From: Rhizobium leguminosarum
Lineage (GTDB): Bacteria; Pseudomonadota; Alphaproteobacteria; Rhizobiales; Rhizobiaceae
Assembly (NCBI RefSeq): GCF_017876795.1
Contig: NZ_JAGIOR010000001.1
Span: forward strand, 529,501-593,500
Direction of reading: 5' to 3'
Length of the DNA stretch: 64,000 nucleotides
Position numbers and translations under genes: made by a program. Each line of letters opens with the position of its first letter. The stretch's first letter is position 1. Below the pieces are notes generated by a model. The model was not told the origin of the DNA. It ran no database searches and saw only the letters and a program-made list of their open reading frames with translations. Below, in pieces: positions 20,271 through 31,484 of the stretch.

Positions 20271-21649
20271 ATTCAGACGGCACGAAGAAACCCTTCCGCA
20301 AGCATAAGCCCTCGTCCGAGCGATCTGCGCCGGCCAAACCAGGCCTGCAGGCGCGGGCTGCGGCGGCAAAAATTCTTGCTGCCGTCGTCGACCGCAAACT
20401 GCCGCTCGACGGCGCTCTCGATCATGAACACGGCAACCCGGCCTACCGGGCGCTCGGCGAAAACGACCGGGCGCTTGTCCGTGCCATCCTGAACACGACG
20501 CTGCGCCATCTGCCGCGCATCGATGCTGCGATTGCAACGCTGCTGGAATCGCCGCTGCCGGAAGGGGCGCGGGCGCTGCACCATGTGCTGGCAATCGGGG
20601 CGGCGCAGATCCTCTATCTCGACGTGCCGGATCATTCCGCTGTCGATCTTGCCGTCGAGCAGGCCAATCAGGATCCGCGTAACCGGCGTTTCGCCAAGCT
20701 GGTCAATGCCATTCTCCGCCGGCTCGGCCGCGAGAAGGAGCAGGTGCTCGACGAGATCGGCCAGGTCGCACCGATGCCCGCCTGGTTCATCACCAGGCTG
20801 GAAAAAGCCTATGGCCGGGACGCGGCGCTGGCGATTTCAGAATCCCAGCTCCAGCCGGCAGCGATTGATCTGACCGTCAAGTCCGACCCCGAAGGCTGGG
20901 CAGAGCGGCTGGACGGCGTTGTCCTGCCGACCGGCAGCGTGCGGCTTGCCACCTTCGATGGCGGCATTCCTTCACTCCAAGGCTTCGACGAGGGCGCGTG
21001 GTGGGTGCAGGATGCGGCGGCAAGCATCCCGGCTAAGCTTCTCGGCGATCTCTCGGACAAACGGACCGCCGATCTCTGCGCCGCGCCGGGGGGCAAGACG
21101 GCGCAGCTCATCCTTGCCGGCGGCGCAGTCACTGCCCTCGATCAATCGGAAAGCCGGCTGAGACGGCTGCGATCGAACCTCGACCGACTCGGTTTGAAGG
21201 CGGAGACGATTGCGGCGGATCTGACGACGTTCGAGCCGGCGGAGCGTTTCGATGCGATCCTGCTCGATGCCCCCTGCTCGTCCACCGGCACGACACGCCG
21301 GCACCCCGACGTGCTGTGGACCAAGGGAGCTGAGGATATCGCCAGGCTGGCGGCGCTGCAGGAACGGTTGCTGCGTCATGCGCTGACCCTGCTGAAGCCG
21401 GGCGGCATGCTGGTTTTTTCAAATTGTTCGCTCGATCCTGCCGAGGGTGAGGACGTCGTTGCCCGTGTTCTTGCCGACACCGGTGCAGTCGAGCGTGTTC
21501 CGATCGATCCCGGTAGCTGGCCGGGCCTTGAAGCGGCGATCACTTCGCTTGGTGAATTCCGCACGCTTCCGACCATGCTGAAAATGCCCGATGGCATCGC
21601 CTCCGGCCTCGACGGCTTCTATGCCGCCGTGCTGCGGCGCGTAGCCTGA
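20261..21649 (+). CDS. rsmB: 16S rRNA (cytosine967-C5)-methyltransferase RsmB
   Basis: Methylates C967 of 16S rRNA. The product is 462 aa. The ATG at 20261 overlaps the end of htpX and has AAAAGGT upstream; the first 20 or so residues are lysine-rich and poorly conserved. An N-terminal NusB-like RNA-binding domain (about residues 25-160) is followed by the SAM domain with [13 protein letters not shown]. The catalytic cysteines are in [17 protein letters not shown] and [15 protein letters not shown] 181-bp gap to the heparinase-like gene holds nothing I can identify. Confidence 0.94.
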   Translation: MVLNSDGTKKPFRKHKPSSERSAPAKPGLQARAAAAKILAAVVDRKLPLDGALDHEHGNPAYRALGENDRALVRAILNTTLRHLPRIDAAIATLLESPLPEGARALHHVLAIGAAQILYLDVPDHSAVDLAVEQANQDPRNRRFAKLVNAILRRLGREKEQVLDEIGQVAPMPAWFITRLEKAYGRDAALAISESQLQPAAIDLTVKSDPEGWAERLDGVVLPTGSVRLATFDGGIPSLQGFDEGAWWVQDAAASIPAKLLGDLSDKRTADLCAAPGGKTAQLILAGGAVTALDQSESRLRRLRSNLDRLGLKAETIAADLTTFEPAERFDAILLDAPCSSTGTTRRHPDVLWTKGAEDIARLAALQERLLRHALTLLKPGGMLVFSNCSLDPAEGEDVVARVLADTGAVERVPIDPGSWPGLEAAITSLGEFRTLPTMLKMPDGIASGLDGFYAAVLRRVA

Positions 21650-21830
21650 TTGCGGGCTTGAGGGCGCCCGCTGTCAGGCAGCTCGTTATCCGTAAAGCGC
21701 AACGTGATCCCAGCTAAGAACGCATGAATTTGCGTATATTCTAACCTTGTCACGAATTAATTCATTGCGGACGATGAAATCGGCCACTTTTCACCTATTC
21801 TTAACTACGAGGGTCAATAGACAATAGAAT

Positions 21831-23504
21831 ATGCAGTCCGGTCGGCGTTTTGCGAGCATGTATGTTCGGGAGGCTTGGCGGCGCGCCTTGCGCCGCGTCG
21901 CGTTGCTGCGCCTGAAGCTCTTGCGCCACTCGATCACCGCGCCTGAGCGTCTCATCGTCGCGCCGACCGATCTCCGCAGCATCGATTCGCATGTGGCCGA
22001 CGAGATCCTCAACGGACGGTTTCTCCTAGCCGGGCGGATGCTGGAAACGAGTGGAAAGTCACCGTTCGCCTTCACCCTGCCCTCGCGCCCCTTCGCGATC
22101 CGTCTTCACAGCTTCGGCTGGCTGCGGCACATGCGGGCGAACAAGACGGAGCGCAGTTCGGCCGCCGCCCGCGCGATCGTCGACAGTTGGCTCTCCATCC
22201 ATGCCGGCCGCATGGAGGGGATTGCATGGGAGACCGACGTCACCGCCCAGCGCGTCATCGCCTGGCTGTCGCATTCGCCGGTGGTGCTGCAGAATGCCGA
22301 CCGCGGCTTTTATCGCCGCTTTATGAAGTCGCTGGCGTTCCAGGTGAGGTTCCTGCACCGCATGGCGCCGTATACGCTTGGCGGCCTGGAGCTGTTTCGG
22401 CTGCGTATCGCACTCGCCATGGCCTCGGTTGCCATGCCTGCCCGGGCATCCACGCTCAGAAAGGCGGCGCAGGCGCTCGACCGCGAATTCGATAGCCAGA
22501 TTCTGCCGGATGGCGGCCATATCTCGCGCAATCCGCGCGTCGGCCTGGAATTGCTGCTCGATCTGCTGCCACTAAGGCAAACCTATGTCAATCTCGGCCA
22601 TGACCTGCCGCAGAAGCTGATTTCCGGCATCGACCGCATCTATCCGGCATTGCGGTTCTTTCGCCATCAGGACGGCGATCTGGCGCTGTTCAACGGGGCG
22701 ACCTCAACGCTGGCAAACGAGCTGATCTCCGTGCTGCGCTATGACGAGACCGTCGGCCAACCGTTCAAGGCTTTGCCGCATTCGCGCTATCAGCGGCTTT
22801 CCGGGGGAAAGACAGTGATCATTGCCGATGCCGGCACGCCGCCTTCGGGAGGCGCACTGCGGACCGTACATGCCGGCAGCCTCTCCTTCGAAATGTCGTC
22901 TGGCCGCCACCGCTTCATCGTCAATTCCGGCTCGCCGAAATTTGCCGGGCACCGTTATGTCCAGATGGCGCGCACGACGGCGGCGCATTCGACGGTCATC
23001 CTCAACGACACCTCGTCCAGCCGTTTTTCACCCTCGCCGTTCCTCAATCACGCGATCACCGAACCGGTGAGAACAATCACCGTCGAGCGTGCCGAAACGG
23101 AGGATGGGCGCGACGGCATCAAGCTTAGCCATGACGGTTATCTCAGGGTGTTCGGCTTGTTGCACGAGCGTGAGCTGACACTCAATGCCGCAGGCTCGAT
23201 CGTGACAGGCCGCGACCGGCTCGTCGTCCGGGAAGGATATGAGCATGACGAGCCGCTGAAGGCTGTCGCCCGTTTTCATATCCATCCATCAATCGTCCTG
23301 CATCAGGGTGATGGCGAGTCCGTGCTGCTGACGGCGCCGGACGGCGAAAGCTGGCTGTTTTCCGCGCCCGGCAGTGAAGTGCTGATCACCGAGGACATCT
23401 TCTTTGCCGACAGTTCCGGCATTTGCGGTTCGGACCAGATCGAAATCGACTTCGATCTTGCCGAGAAGACGGAAATCCGTTGGTTTTTGTCCCGCAAGGG
23501 ATAG
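21831..23504 (+). CDS. Heparinase II/III-family protein
   Basis: Putative polysaccharide lyase of 557 aa. An N-terminal alpha-helical toroid-like half (about residues 60-300, with GRMEGIAWETDVTAQRVIAWL) is followed by a beta-sandwich C-terminal half with the family block HRFIVNSGSP and ARTTAAHSTVILND. No signal peptide is evident; the N-terminus is arginine-rich. The start is uncertain, since 21831 and 21858 both lack a good ribosome binding site. Conserved next to rsmB and purH in rhizobia, as I recall. The substrate is unknown; a role on an acidic envelope polysaccharide is inference. Confidence 0.8.
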   Translation: MQSGRRFASMYVREAWRRALRRVALLRLKLLRHSITAPERLIVAPTDLRSIDSHVADEILNGRFLLAGRMLETSGKSPFAFTLPSRPFAIRLHSFGWLRHMRANKTERSSAAARAIVDSWLSIHAGRMEGIAWETDVTAQRVIAWLSHSPVVLQNADRGFYRRFMKSLAFQVRFLHRMAPYTLGGLELFRLRIALAMASVAMPARASTLRKAAQALDREFDSQILPDGGHISRNPRVGLELLLDLLPLRQTYVNLGHDLPQKLISGIDRIYPALRFFRHQDGDLALFNGATSTLANELISVLRYDETVGQPFKALPHSRYQRLSGGKTVIIADAGTPPSGGALRTVHAGSLSFEMSSGRHRFIVNSGSPKFAGHRYVQMARTTAAHSTVILNDTSSSRFSPSPFLNHAITEPVRTITVERAETEDGRDGIKLSHDGYLRVFGLLHERELTLNAAGSIVTGRDRLVVREGYEHDEPLKAVARFHIHPSIVLHQGDGESVLLTAPDGESWLFSAPGSEVLITEDIFFADSSGICGSDQIEIDFDLAEKTEIRWFLSRKG

Positions 23505-23560
23505 CACCTGTTTGCGCGGCGGCGAAGCTGTGCTAACGCGGCCTCAGAATGCGAGCGTCC

Positions 23561-23614
23561 TGGAACAGGATGATCTCAGGCCGCAACCGGCCTGAAATCC
23601 GAATCCTGCTCTAA
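23561..23614 (+). repeat. RIME-type single palindrome
   Basis: CAGGAT...TCAGGCCG-loop-CGGCCTGA...ATCCTG forms a nested palindrome homologous to the first half of the element at 39413. It lies in the 151-bp gap between the heparinase-like gene and purH, where it may also act as a 3' hairpin. Confidence 0.65.
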
Positions 23615-23655
23615 ACCAAGCGGATGTCTCCCGAAGACCGAACGGAGAAGGTTTC

Positions 23656-25269
23656 ATGGCCGTTATTTCCAAGAAGATCCCCGCCCCCAACAAGGTCGAA
23701 ATCAAGACCGCGCTCCTATCCGTCTTCGACAAGACCGGGATCGTCGAACTCGCCCAAGCACTGTCTGCCAGAGGCGTGCGGCTGCTCTCGACCGGCGGCA
23801 CCTTTAAAGCGATCGCCGCTGCCGGCCTTGCCGTCACCGACGTCTCCGAAATCACCGGCTTTCCCGAGATCATGGACGGGCGGGTCAAGACGCTGCATCC
23901 AACGGTGCATGGCGGCCTGCTGGCGATCCGCGACGATAGCGAACACCAGGAGGCGATGAAAAAACATGGTATCGAGGGCATCGACCTCGCCGTCATCAAC
24001 CTCTATCCCTTCGAGGAAGTGCGCGCGGCCGGCGGCGATTATCCGACAACCGTCGAGAATATCGATATCGGCGGGCCGGCGATGATCCGCGCATCGGCCA
24101 AGAACCATGCCTATGTGACGATCCTGACAGATCCCAACGATTACACCGAGTTCAAGGAGCAGCTTTCCGCAGATGAGGGCAAGACTGCCTATGCCTTCCG
24201 ACAGCGTATGGCCGCCAAGGCCTATGCCCGCACCGCGGCCTATGACGCCGTGATTTCCAATTGGTTCGCAGAAGTGCTGTCGATCGACACGCCGCGCCAC
24301 CGGGTTATCGGCGGTGCGCTGAAGGAAGAGATGCGTTACGGCGAAAATCCGCACCAGAAGGCGGCCTTCTACGTCACCGGCGAAAAGCGCCCGGGTGTAT
24401 CGACGGCTGCGCTTCTCCAGGGCAAGCAGCTCTCCTACAACAACATCAACGACACCGATGCCGCCTATGAGCTGGTTGCCGAATTCCTGCCTGAGAAGGC
24501 GGCCTGCGCCATCATCAAGCATGCCAATCCCTGCGGCGTCGCCACCGGATCAAGCCTGGTCGAGGCCTATCGGCGGGCGCTCGCCTGCGATAGCGTTTCC
24601 GCCTTCGGCGGCATTATCGCGCTCAATCGGACGCTGGATGCAGAAACGGCCGAGGAGATCGTCAAGCTCTTCACCGAAGTGATCATCGCGCCTGATGTCA
24701 CGGAGGAAGCGAAGGCGATCGTCGCCCGCAAACCGAACCTGCGGCTGCTGTCTGCCGGCGGCCTGCCCGATCCGCGCGCCGCGGGCCTGACGGCAAAGAC
24801 CGTTTCCGGCGGCCTGCTGGTCCAGAGCCGCGACAACGGCATGGTCGAGGATCTGGAGCTCAAGGTCGTCACCAGGCGGGCGCCGACGGCGCAGGAGCTG
24901 GAGGACATGAAGTTCGCTTTCAAGGTCGGTAAACACGTCAAATCGAACGCCGTAGTCTATGCCAAGGACGGCCAGACGGCCGGTATCGGCGCCGGTCAGA
25001 TGAGCCGTGTCGATTCCGCCCGCATCGCCGCGCTGAAGGCCGAAGAGGCAGCCAAGGCGCTCGGCCTTGCCGTGCCGATGACGCATGGTTCGGCGGTCGC
25101 CTCCGAAGCCTTCCTGCCGTTTGCCGACGGTCTTCTGTCGATGATCGCTGCAGGGGCGACGGCGGTTATCCAGCCGGGCGGCTCGATGCGCGACCAGGAA
25201 GTCATCGATGCCGCCAACGAACATGGGATTGCGATGGTCTTTACCGGCATGCGCCATTTCCGGCACTGA
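23656..25269 (+). CDS. purH: Bifunctional AICAR transformylase / IMP cyclohydrolase PurH
   Basis: Carries out the last two steps of IMP synthesis. The product is 537 aa from ATG 23656. The N-terminal cyclohydrolase domain (about residues 1-200) has [24 protein letters not shown] and [12 protein letters not shown]. The C-terminal transformylase domain has [13 protein letters not shown] and the catalytic [11 protein letters not shown], and ends [14 protein letters not shown]. It converges with the UMF1 permease across 27 bp without a clear terminator. Confidence 0.97.
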   Translation: MAVISKKIPAPNKVEIKTALLSVFDKTGIVELAQALSARGVRLLSTGGTFKAIAAAGLAVTDVSEITGFPEIMDGRVKTLHPTVHGGLLAIRDDSEHQEAMKKHGIEGIDLAVINLYPFEEVRAAGGDYPTTVENIDIGGPAMIRASAKNHAYVTILTDPNDYTEFKEQLSADEGKTAYAFRQRMAAKAYARTAAYDAVISNWFAEVLSIDTPRHRVIGGALKEEMRYGENPHQKAAFYVTGEKRPGVSTAALLQGKQLSYNNINDTDAAYELVAEFLPEKAACAIIKHANPCGVATGSSLVEAYRRALACDSVSAFGGIIALNRTLDAETAEEIVKLFTEVIIAPDVTEEAKAIVARKPNLRLLSAGGLPDPRAAGLTAKTVSGGLLVQSRDNGMVEDLELKVVTRRAPTAQELEDMKFAFKVGKHVKSNAVVYAKDGQTAGIGAGQMSRVDSARIAALKAEEAAKALGLAVPMTHGSAVASEAFLPFADGLLSMIAAGATAVIQPGGSMRDQEVIDAANEHGIAMVFTGMRHFRH

Positions 25270-25296
25270 ACGCGTGCCGGAACACTCCGGGCGTTG

Positions 25297-26685
25297 CTAT
25301 GCCCGATCGGCCGGATAAGGCGTGCGGACGAGCAGCACCAGGCCGCCGGCGAGAAACAGGATCAGCGTTGCCATTCCAAGCCGCGGTGATCCGCTCATAT
25401 AGGTCACCAGCGAGAAGAGCAGCGTCGCCATGAAACTCGTGGCGCGCCCCGAAAGCGCGTAGATGCCGAAGTAACGGCCGGCTTCCTCCGGGCTGACGCT
25501 GCGGGCGAGATAGGAGCGCGACGAGGCCTGTACCGGCCCGAAGGCAAACCCGATCAGCAGACCACAGAGGATATAGGCCTTCTCCGCCGCGGTGCCGAAG
25601 AGGCCGCCGGAATCCGCCGTCGGCAGCGGCACCAGTCCGAACAGGGTATAACCCGGCCCTGTCGAGATGATGCCGATGGTGGCGAGAAGCAGCATGGTGA
25701 GGCTGATGACCACGGTCACCTTCGACCCGACACTCTTGTCGATACGGCCGGCAATCAGGCAGCCGAAGATCGCGACGACGTTGAGGATGATGCCGTAGAT
25801 GCCGATCTCGATCGTCGCCCAGCCGAACATGCCGGCCGCGAAGATGCCGCCAAGGATCAGCAGTCCGTTGACGCCGTCCTGATAGATCATCCGGGCGATC
25901 AGGAATTTCAGGATGCCGCGGCGCTCCTTGAGTTCACCAAGCGTGTTTCTCAGCTCCCGCAGGCCCGAGCGGACGGCGGTGCCGAAGGGAAGACCCCTGC
26001 CGACATCCGGCGTGAAGAAGAACATCGGCAGGATGAAGATCAGATACCAGACGGCCGAGATCGGCCCGGTGATGCGCGCATCCTCTCCGGTCCGAGGATC
26101 GAGACCGAATAGCGGATCGAGACCGAGGATGGTCTTGCCGGTCTCGGGGCTCGCCGCCAAAAGCGTCACGACGGCGATGAGCACGATGATGCCGCCGAGA
26201 TAACCAAGCCCCCAGGCTGTGTTGGAGAGCTTGCCGACCTCGTGTTTGGCGACCAGGCGCGGCATCATCGAATCGTTGAACACGATCGAAAACTCGGCCG
26301 AGATCGAGGCGAGGATCATGAAAATAACGGGATAAACAACAGGCGAGCCGGGGGCTGCGAACCACAGTCCGAAAAGGCTGGCGATCTTGATGATCGCGAA
26401 GAAGCCGATCCAGGGTTTGCGGGCGCCGGACTGGTCGGCGATCGAGCCGAGAACGGGCGAGAGCAGGGCGATGATCACCGATGAGATCGTCGCCATGTTG
26501 CTCCACGTCGTCTGCGCGGAAACCGGGTCATCGGTCAGGCGGGAAACGAAATAGGGTCCGAAGATGAAGGTGGTGACCACGGTAAAGAAGGGCTGGGCTG
26601 CCCAATCGAAGAACATCCACCCCCAGATGCCCTTCTCCGTGGCCTTCGGGGGCTGCGTTCCTGTCCAGTCGATGCGATTCAACAT
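25297..26685 (-). CDS. UMF1-family (Atg22-like) MFS permease
   Basis: Integral membrane transporter of 462 aa with about 12 hydrophobic segments. I chose the ATG at 26685 (MLNRIDW) because AAAAAGGAGCGG precedes it directly; the longer frame lacks support. WMFFDWAAQPFFTVVTTFIFGPYF is the typical opening of the family (read in parts), followed by the MFS loop GSIADQSGARKPWIGF. The substrate is unknown; the yeast relative Atg22 exports amino acids from vacuoles. It begins 24 bp after the end of the glutamate dehydrogenase gene on the same strand, so the two may share a transcript. Confidence 0.82.
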   Translation of the reverse strand: MLNRIDWTGTQPPKATEKGIWGWMFFDWAAQPFFTVVTTFIFGPYFVSRLTDDPVSAQTTWSNMATISSVIIALLSPVLGSIADQSGARKPWIGFFAIIKIASLFGLWFAAPGSPVVYPVIFMILASISAEFSIVFNDSMMPRLVAKHEVGKLSNTAWGLGYLGGIIVLIAVVTLLAASPETGKTILGLDPLFGLDPRTGEDARITGPISAVWYLIFILPMFFFTPDVGRGLPFGTAVRSGLRELRNTLGELKERRGILKFLIARMIYQDGVNGLLILGGIFAAGMFGWATIEIGIYGIILNVVAIFGCLIAGRIDKSVGSKVTVVISLTMLLLATIGIISTGPGYTLFGLVPLPTADSGGLFGTAAEKAYILCGLLIGFAFGPVQASSRSYLARSVSPEEAGRYFGIYALSGRATSFMATLLFSLVTYMSGSPRLGMATLILFLAGGLVLLVRTPYPADRA

Positions 26686-26708
26686 CCGCTCCTTTTTCGC
26701 GGACTGTC

Positions 26709-29700
26709 TCACCTCACCCGGTCGCGCGCAAGATCGGTCAGGATACCTGCGGCAACGGTAATACGCGCAAGGTTGGGATCGCCGCTGTCGCTCAGGCTCG
26801 AAAGCTCTTCGACGATACGGTTGATGCGGATGCGATCCTGGGCATGCCAGGCCTGGACCGGAAGCTTCTCCTTGCTGTGATCGGACAGGGCCGAGATGAC
26901 GATGTCGCGTCTTGCGCTGGCGATCTGGTCGATGCTGCGGGCAAGCGCCAGGTTCTCGTAATGGTCGGAGGTGAGGATCCGCCCACCCGCTGCCAGCAGC
27001 CGGGCAATGCGGAAAGTCTGCGAGACGGCGAAGTAGTTTTCGGCGGCCCGCACCAAGGTCTCGCCGGTGCGCTCGGCAATCTGCATGATCTCCGGCACCA
27101 GCGCAAAACTTTGGAGGTTGGCGATCTCGGCCGCGAGTTTTTCGGGCACGCCTGCCTGGCTATACTCAGCCTGACGTGCCGCGGCATCGCCGGCCGATTG
27201 TTCGGTGAAGGCAGGCTTCAGCTTCTTCAGAGCCGCCTGGAGCCGGCTAATCACCTCGGCCATATCGGCCTTGGTCATGCCGGTCTTCAAAAGCAGGCGC
27301 GTCAATACGGCAAAGCTATGGCTGATTTCCTCGTAGATGCGGTTCTGCAGCTCGCCCGATATCCGGCCGTCGAGCGCATCCGTTTCGGCCCAGAGCTTGT
27401 TCAGGTCGAAACCGTCGCGGGCAACGATCGCGGCACGGACCACTTCCGGTGCCGAGGCCGCCGTCGCGTCCATCATGGCGACGGTGAAGCTCGGTCCGCC
27501 GCGGTTAATCGCCTCGTTGGCAAGCACGGTCGCAACAATTTCGCGCTTCAGCCGGTGGCCGGCGATATCGCCGGCATTCGACTTCTGCATCTTGACAGGG
27601 AAATAATTCAAAAGTGTCGCGGTAAAATAGGGATCGTCCGGCAGATCGCTGGCGGCCAGCGCATCGAAGAGCACGATCTTGGCGTAGGATACCAACACGC
27701 CGATTTCCGGCCGCGTCAGCGGCTTGCCGGCGGCATAGCGTTCGGCGAGGCTCTGCTCGTCCGGCAAAGTCTCGACCTTGCGGTTCAGCTGGCCGACGCC
27801 CTCCAGCACGCTCATGAAACGGCCGAGTTCGAGACCGTTTGCCGTGCCCTTGCGTTCCGTCAGCGAGATCGCCAGCGACTGCAGGTAGTTGTTGCGCAGC
27901 ACCAGGATCGCCACTTCGCTGGTCATCGAGGACAGAAGCTGGTCGCGTTTTGCCCGCGTCAGCCGCCCGTCATGCATGGCGGCTGCCAGCGCGATCTTGA
28001 TGTTGACCTCGACGTCCGAGGTGTTGACGCCGGCCGAGTTGTCGATGGCGTCGGAGTTGCAGCGCCCGCCCTTGAGACCGTAGGCGATGCGGCCCTTCTG
28101 GGTGACGCCGAGGTTTGCGCCCTCGCCGATGACCTTGGCGCGCACTTCGACCGCGGTGACGCGGATCGGGTCGTTGGCGCGGTCGCCGACTTCGGCGTCG
28201 GTTTCGGACGCCGCTTTCACATAGGTGCCGATGCCTCCGAACCAGAGCAGGTCGACGGGGCTCTTCAAGATCGCCGTGATGATTTCGAAGGGCGTCGCCA
28301 CGGACTTGTCGATGCCGATCGCAGTCACCGCTTCCGGGGTCAGAGTGACTGATTTCGCCGCGCGGGAGATGATCATCGCACCTTTGGAGAGCACGGTTTT
28401 GTCGAAATCCTGCCAGCTTGACCGCGGCAGGTCGAAGAGGCGCTGGCGCTCGGCGAGCGTCTTTTCCATATCGGGATCGGGATCGATAATGATGTCGCGG
28501 TGGTCGAAGGCGGATATGAGCCGGATCTTCGGAGAGAGCAGCATGCCGTTGCCGAAGACGTCGCCGGACATGTCGCCGACGCCAGCAACGGTAAAGGGCG
28601 TCGTCTGGATGTCGATGTCCATTTCGCGGAAATGACGCTTGACGGTTTCCCAGGCGCCGCGGGCAGTGATGCCCATCTTCTTGTGGTCGTAACCGGCCGA
28701 GCCGCCGGAGGCGAAGGCGTCATCCAGCCAGAAGCCGGCTTCCTGCGCCAGCGCATTGGCGGTGTCGGAGAAGGTTGCGGTGCCCTTGTCGGCGGCGACG
28801 ACGAAATAGGGGTCGTCGCCATCGAGACGGGCCGTGTCTTTCGGCGGCACGATCTCGGCCCCCGATATATTGTCGGTGATTGACAGCAACGTGCGGATAT
28901 AGGTCTTGTAAGCCTCGCGGCCGGCATTGAAGATCTCGTCGCGGCTGCCGCCAATGGGGAGCTTCTTCGGATAGAAGCCGCCCTTGGCGCCGACCGGCAC
29001 GATGACCGCGTTCTTCACCTGCTGGGCCTTGACCAGGCCGAGAACCTCGGTGCGATAATCCTCGGCACGATCTGACCAGCGCAGGCCACCGCGCGCCACC
29101 TTGCCGAAGCGCAGGTGCACACCTTCGACCTCGACGCCATAGACGAACATTTCGCGGAAGGGTTTCGGCTGCGGCAGGCCGTCGACCAGGTGCGGATCAA
29201 GTTTGAAGGCCAGCATCGACTTTGGAGAGCCGTCCGGGTTCTTCTGGAAATAATTGGTGCGAAGCGTCGCATCGACGATATTGACGTAGCGGCGCAGGAT
29301 ACGGTCGTCGTCAAGGCTCGGCACGTCGGCAAGCTCGGCCTCGATCGCCTGGTGCAGGTCGGCAAGCTTCTTGACGCGGGCCTTCTCGGAAAGCCTGGTA
29401 TCGAGCGTGTCGTGGAACAGCCGGAAAATGGCGGCGGCGACGCCGGGATATTTGTCGAGCGTGGTTGCGATGTAATCCTGCGAATAGGCGATGCCGGCCT
29501 GGCGGAGATAACGTGCATAGGCGCGCAGCACGTTCGTCTCGCGCGCTGAAAGTCCGGCCGAGAGGATCAGCCGGTTGAAGCTGTCATTGTCGATCGTGCC
29601 GGCGAAGGCGGCGACGAAGGCTTCTTCGAGGGCTGCGCCGTAACGCTGCAGGTCGATGTCGCCGCCATTGCGGGCCTCGAGCTCCATATCGTGCAGCACG

Positions 29701-31484
29701 ACGAGTTTCGTTTCTCCGTCATTGGCCGGCACCCCGATGTCGAAGGTGGTTTCGCTGACGACATTGAAGCCGAGATTTTCCAGAAGCGGTACGCGGCGCG
29801 ACAGCGCCAGCTGGCCGCCGGTGTGGAAGATCTTCAGTGAGAGGATGCGGCCTTGTTCTTCCGGACGATGGTAGAACTGGATGCGAAGCGGCTCGCCGGC
29901 GGCGCAGGCGCCGATATCGGCGAGGTCGGCCACGGTTTCCTCCGGGGTGAAGGAATCCTGAAATGCCTGGTCGACCGATATCTTCGGCGCCTTCGCCCCG
30001 GCCAGCGCCTCGAAACGGTCGTCCCACCGGGCGGTGATTTCGCGGATCACTTGCTCCAGCTTTGCCTGCGGAATGCGAGGCGTCTTGCCGCCGGAGCGGC
30101 CGATGATGAAGTGCACGCGCGCCACGCCGCCTTCCGGAAAAGCCGGGTAATAGGCGGAGACCCGACCGTCATAGACAGTCTTCAGATAGGTGCCAATCCG
30201 CTCGCGGACGATCGAGTCGTATTCCTCGCGCGGCACGTAGACGATTACCGAGACGAAGCGGTCGAAATGGTCGATGCGCGGCAGGACGCGCACGCGCGGA
30301 CGGTCGGCCAAGTCGTTGATCTGTTCAGCAAAATTCGCAAGCAGCGTGGTGTCGATCTGGAAAAGGTCATCGCGCGGATAGGATTCCAGCGTGTTGTCGA
30401 GCATGCGGCCGGAATGGCTCATCGGGTCGAAACCGAAATGCTCCTTCACCTTCTCGATCTTGGAACGCAGCAGCGGGATTTCGGAGGCGAGCGACGTATA
30501 GGCCGTCGAAGTGAAAAGCCCGACGATGCGCAGTTCGCCGGTGACGTTGCCCGCAGCGTCGAAGCGTTTGACGCCGACATAATCCATATAGGCGCGGCGA
30601 TGGACGATGGATTTCACATTCGCCTTGGTGACGATCAGGAAATCGGGGCCGTCGAGGAAGGCCAGGATCTCAGGCGTCGTCGTCACGGCGTCCTTGCCGG
30701 TGCGCAACACCAGGACATCGGGGTTGGAGAGCATGCCGAGGCCAGCACCCTTGTCGCGTTCGACCCTGGCATCGGAACCCTTGCCGGAATACACATATTC
30801 ACGCATCCCGAGGAAAGTGAAATTCTCGTCGCGCAGCCATGTCAGGAAGGCGATAGCTTCATCGCGATCAGCCTTCTTCCGGGTGGTGCCATTGGCCGAG
30901 AGCTCGGCGATCACCCCGTCGATCTTCGAAAGCATCGGCTTCCAGTCGGACACCGACAGACGGACTTGCTCGAGCACGGTTTCGACGCGTTTGACGAGAT
31001 CTGAGGCCTGGACGGAATTGAGCGGCGCAATATGGAGCTGGATATGGCTGACGCGGTTGGCCGGGTCACTCGGATGATCGGCCGAATAAATCGCAGGCGC
31101 CTTACCCTTTTCCATGACCAGGATGGGGTGCACGGCCATGAACAGGTCGCGATAGGTGCTCGTCACTTCGCCCATGACCGATTCAAACAGGAACGGCATG
31201 TTCTTGTCGGTGACAGATAGCACCGAAACCGCAATGCCATCAGGCGTCACATCGGCAATGGTGTCGATGCCGACACGAGGCGCTTTGCCGTTCCAGGCGG
31301 CAAGTTCCTTTGCCGAATGCACGGCGGAGAGCGCCAGCATCTCAGGCGTATAGAGTTCGAGATCGTCATTGCTGGCCCGGCCGAAGAGTATTTCCGGATC
31401 GAGATGCGCCTCGCCCGTCGCCTTGGCGATCTTGCGCGCGCTTTCGATCTGCTTTTCTCTTTTTGGATTGTTTCTGGCAGCCAT
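26709..31484 (-). CDS. gdhB: NAD-specific glutamate dehydrogenase, large (GDH180-type)
   Basis: Converts glutamate to 2-oxoglutarate and ammonia with NAD. The product is 1591 aa, the large class (about 180 kDa). A long N-terminal ACT-like regulatory region (about residues 1-700) carries FLTWLRDENFTFLGMREY. The catalytic core begins with RFGKVARGGLRWSDRAEDYRTEVL (read in parts), and the active-site lysine is in VPVGAKGGFYPKKLP. A nucleotide-binding region and a helical C-terminal domain follow. It is divergent from pyridoxal kinase across 274 bp. In rhizobia this enzyme is generally regarded as catabolic. Confidence 0.95.
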   Translation of the reverse strand: MAARNNPKREKQIESARKIAKATGEAHLDPEILFGRASNDDLELYTPEMLALSAVHSAKELAAWNGKAPRVGIDTIADVTPDGIAVSVLSVTDKNMPFLFESVMGEVTSTYRDLFMAVHPILVMEKGKAPAIYSADHPSDPANRVSHIQLHIAPLNSVQASDLVKRVETVLEQVRLSVSDWKPMLSKIDGVIAELSANGTTRKKADRDEAIAFLTWLRDENFTFLGMREYVYSGKGSDARVERDKGAGLGMLSNPDVLVLRTGKDAVTTTPEILAFLDGPDFLIVTKANVKSIVHRRAYMDYVGVKRFDAAGNVTGELRIVGLFTSTAYTSLASEIPLLRSKIEKVKEHFGFDPMSHSGRMLDNTLESYPRDDLFQIDTTLLANFAEQINDLADRPRVRVLPRIDHFDRFVSVIVYVPREEYDSIVRERIGTYLKTVYDGRVSAYYPAFPEGGVARVHFIIGRSGGKTPRIPQAKLEQVIREITARWDDRFEALAGAKAPKISVDQAFQDSFTPEETVADLADIGACAAGEPLRIQFYHRPEEQGRILSLKIFHTGGQLALSRRVPLLENLGFNVVSETTFDIGVPANDGETKLVVLHDMELEARNGGDIDLQRYGAALEEAFVAAFAGTIDNDSFNRLILSAGLSARETNVLRAYARYLRQAGIAYSQDYIATTLDKYPGVAAAIFRLFHDTLDTRLSEKARVKKLADLHQAIEAELADVPSLDDDRILRRYVNIVDATLRTNYFQKNPDGSPKSMLAFKLDPHLVDGLPQPKPFREMFVYGVEVEGVHLRFGKVARGGLRWSDRAEDYRTEVLGLVKAQQVKNAVIVPVGAKGGFYPKKLPIGGSRDEIFNAGREAYKTYIRTLLSITDNISGAEIVPPKDTARLDGDDPYFVVAADKGTATFSDTANALAQEAGFWLDDAFASGGSAGYDHKKMGITARGAWETVKRHFREMDIDIQTTPFTVAGVGDMSGDVFGNGMLLSPKIRLISAFDHRDIIIDPDPDMEKTLAERQRLFDLPRSSWQDFDKTVLSKGAMIISRAAKSVTLTPEAVTAIGIDKSVATPFEIITAILKSPVDLLWFGGIGTYVKAASETDAEVGDRANDPIRVTAVEVRAKVIGEGANLGVTQKGRIAYGLKGGRCNSDAIDNSAGVNTSDVEVNIKIALAAAMHDGRLTRAKRDQLLSSMTSEVAILVLRNNYLQSLAISLTERKGTANGLELGRFMSVLEGVGQLNRKVETLPDEQSLAERYAAGKPLTRPEIGVLVSYAKIVLFDALAASDLPDDPYFTATLLNYFPVKMQKSNAGDIAGHRLKREIVATVLANEAINRGGPSFTVAMMDATAASAPEVVRAAIVARDGFDLNKLWAETDALDGRISGELQNRIYEEISHSFAVLTRLLLKTGMTKADMAEVISRLQAALKKLKPAFTEQSAGDAAARQAEYSQAGVPEKLAAEIANLQSFALVPEIMQIAERTGETLVRAAENYFAVSQTFRIARLLAAGGRILTSDHYENLALARSIDQIASARRDIVISALSDHSKEKLPVQAWHAQDRIRINRIVEELSSLSDSGDPNLARITVAAGILTDLARDRVR

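Noticed and set aside
26844..28352. 502-codon plus-strand frame inside the glutamate dehydrogenase gene
   Set aside because: Low-complexity shadow rich in Gly, Arg and His with no start signal. The dehydrogenase frame is continuous over 1591 codons.
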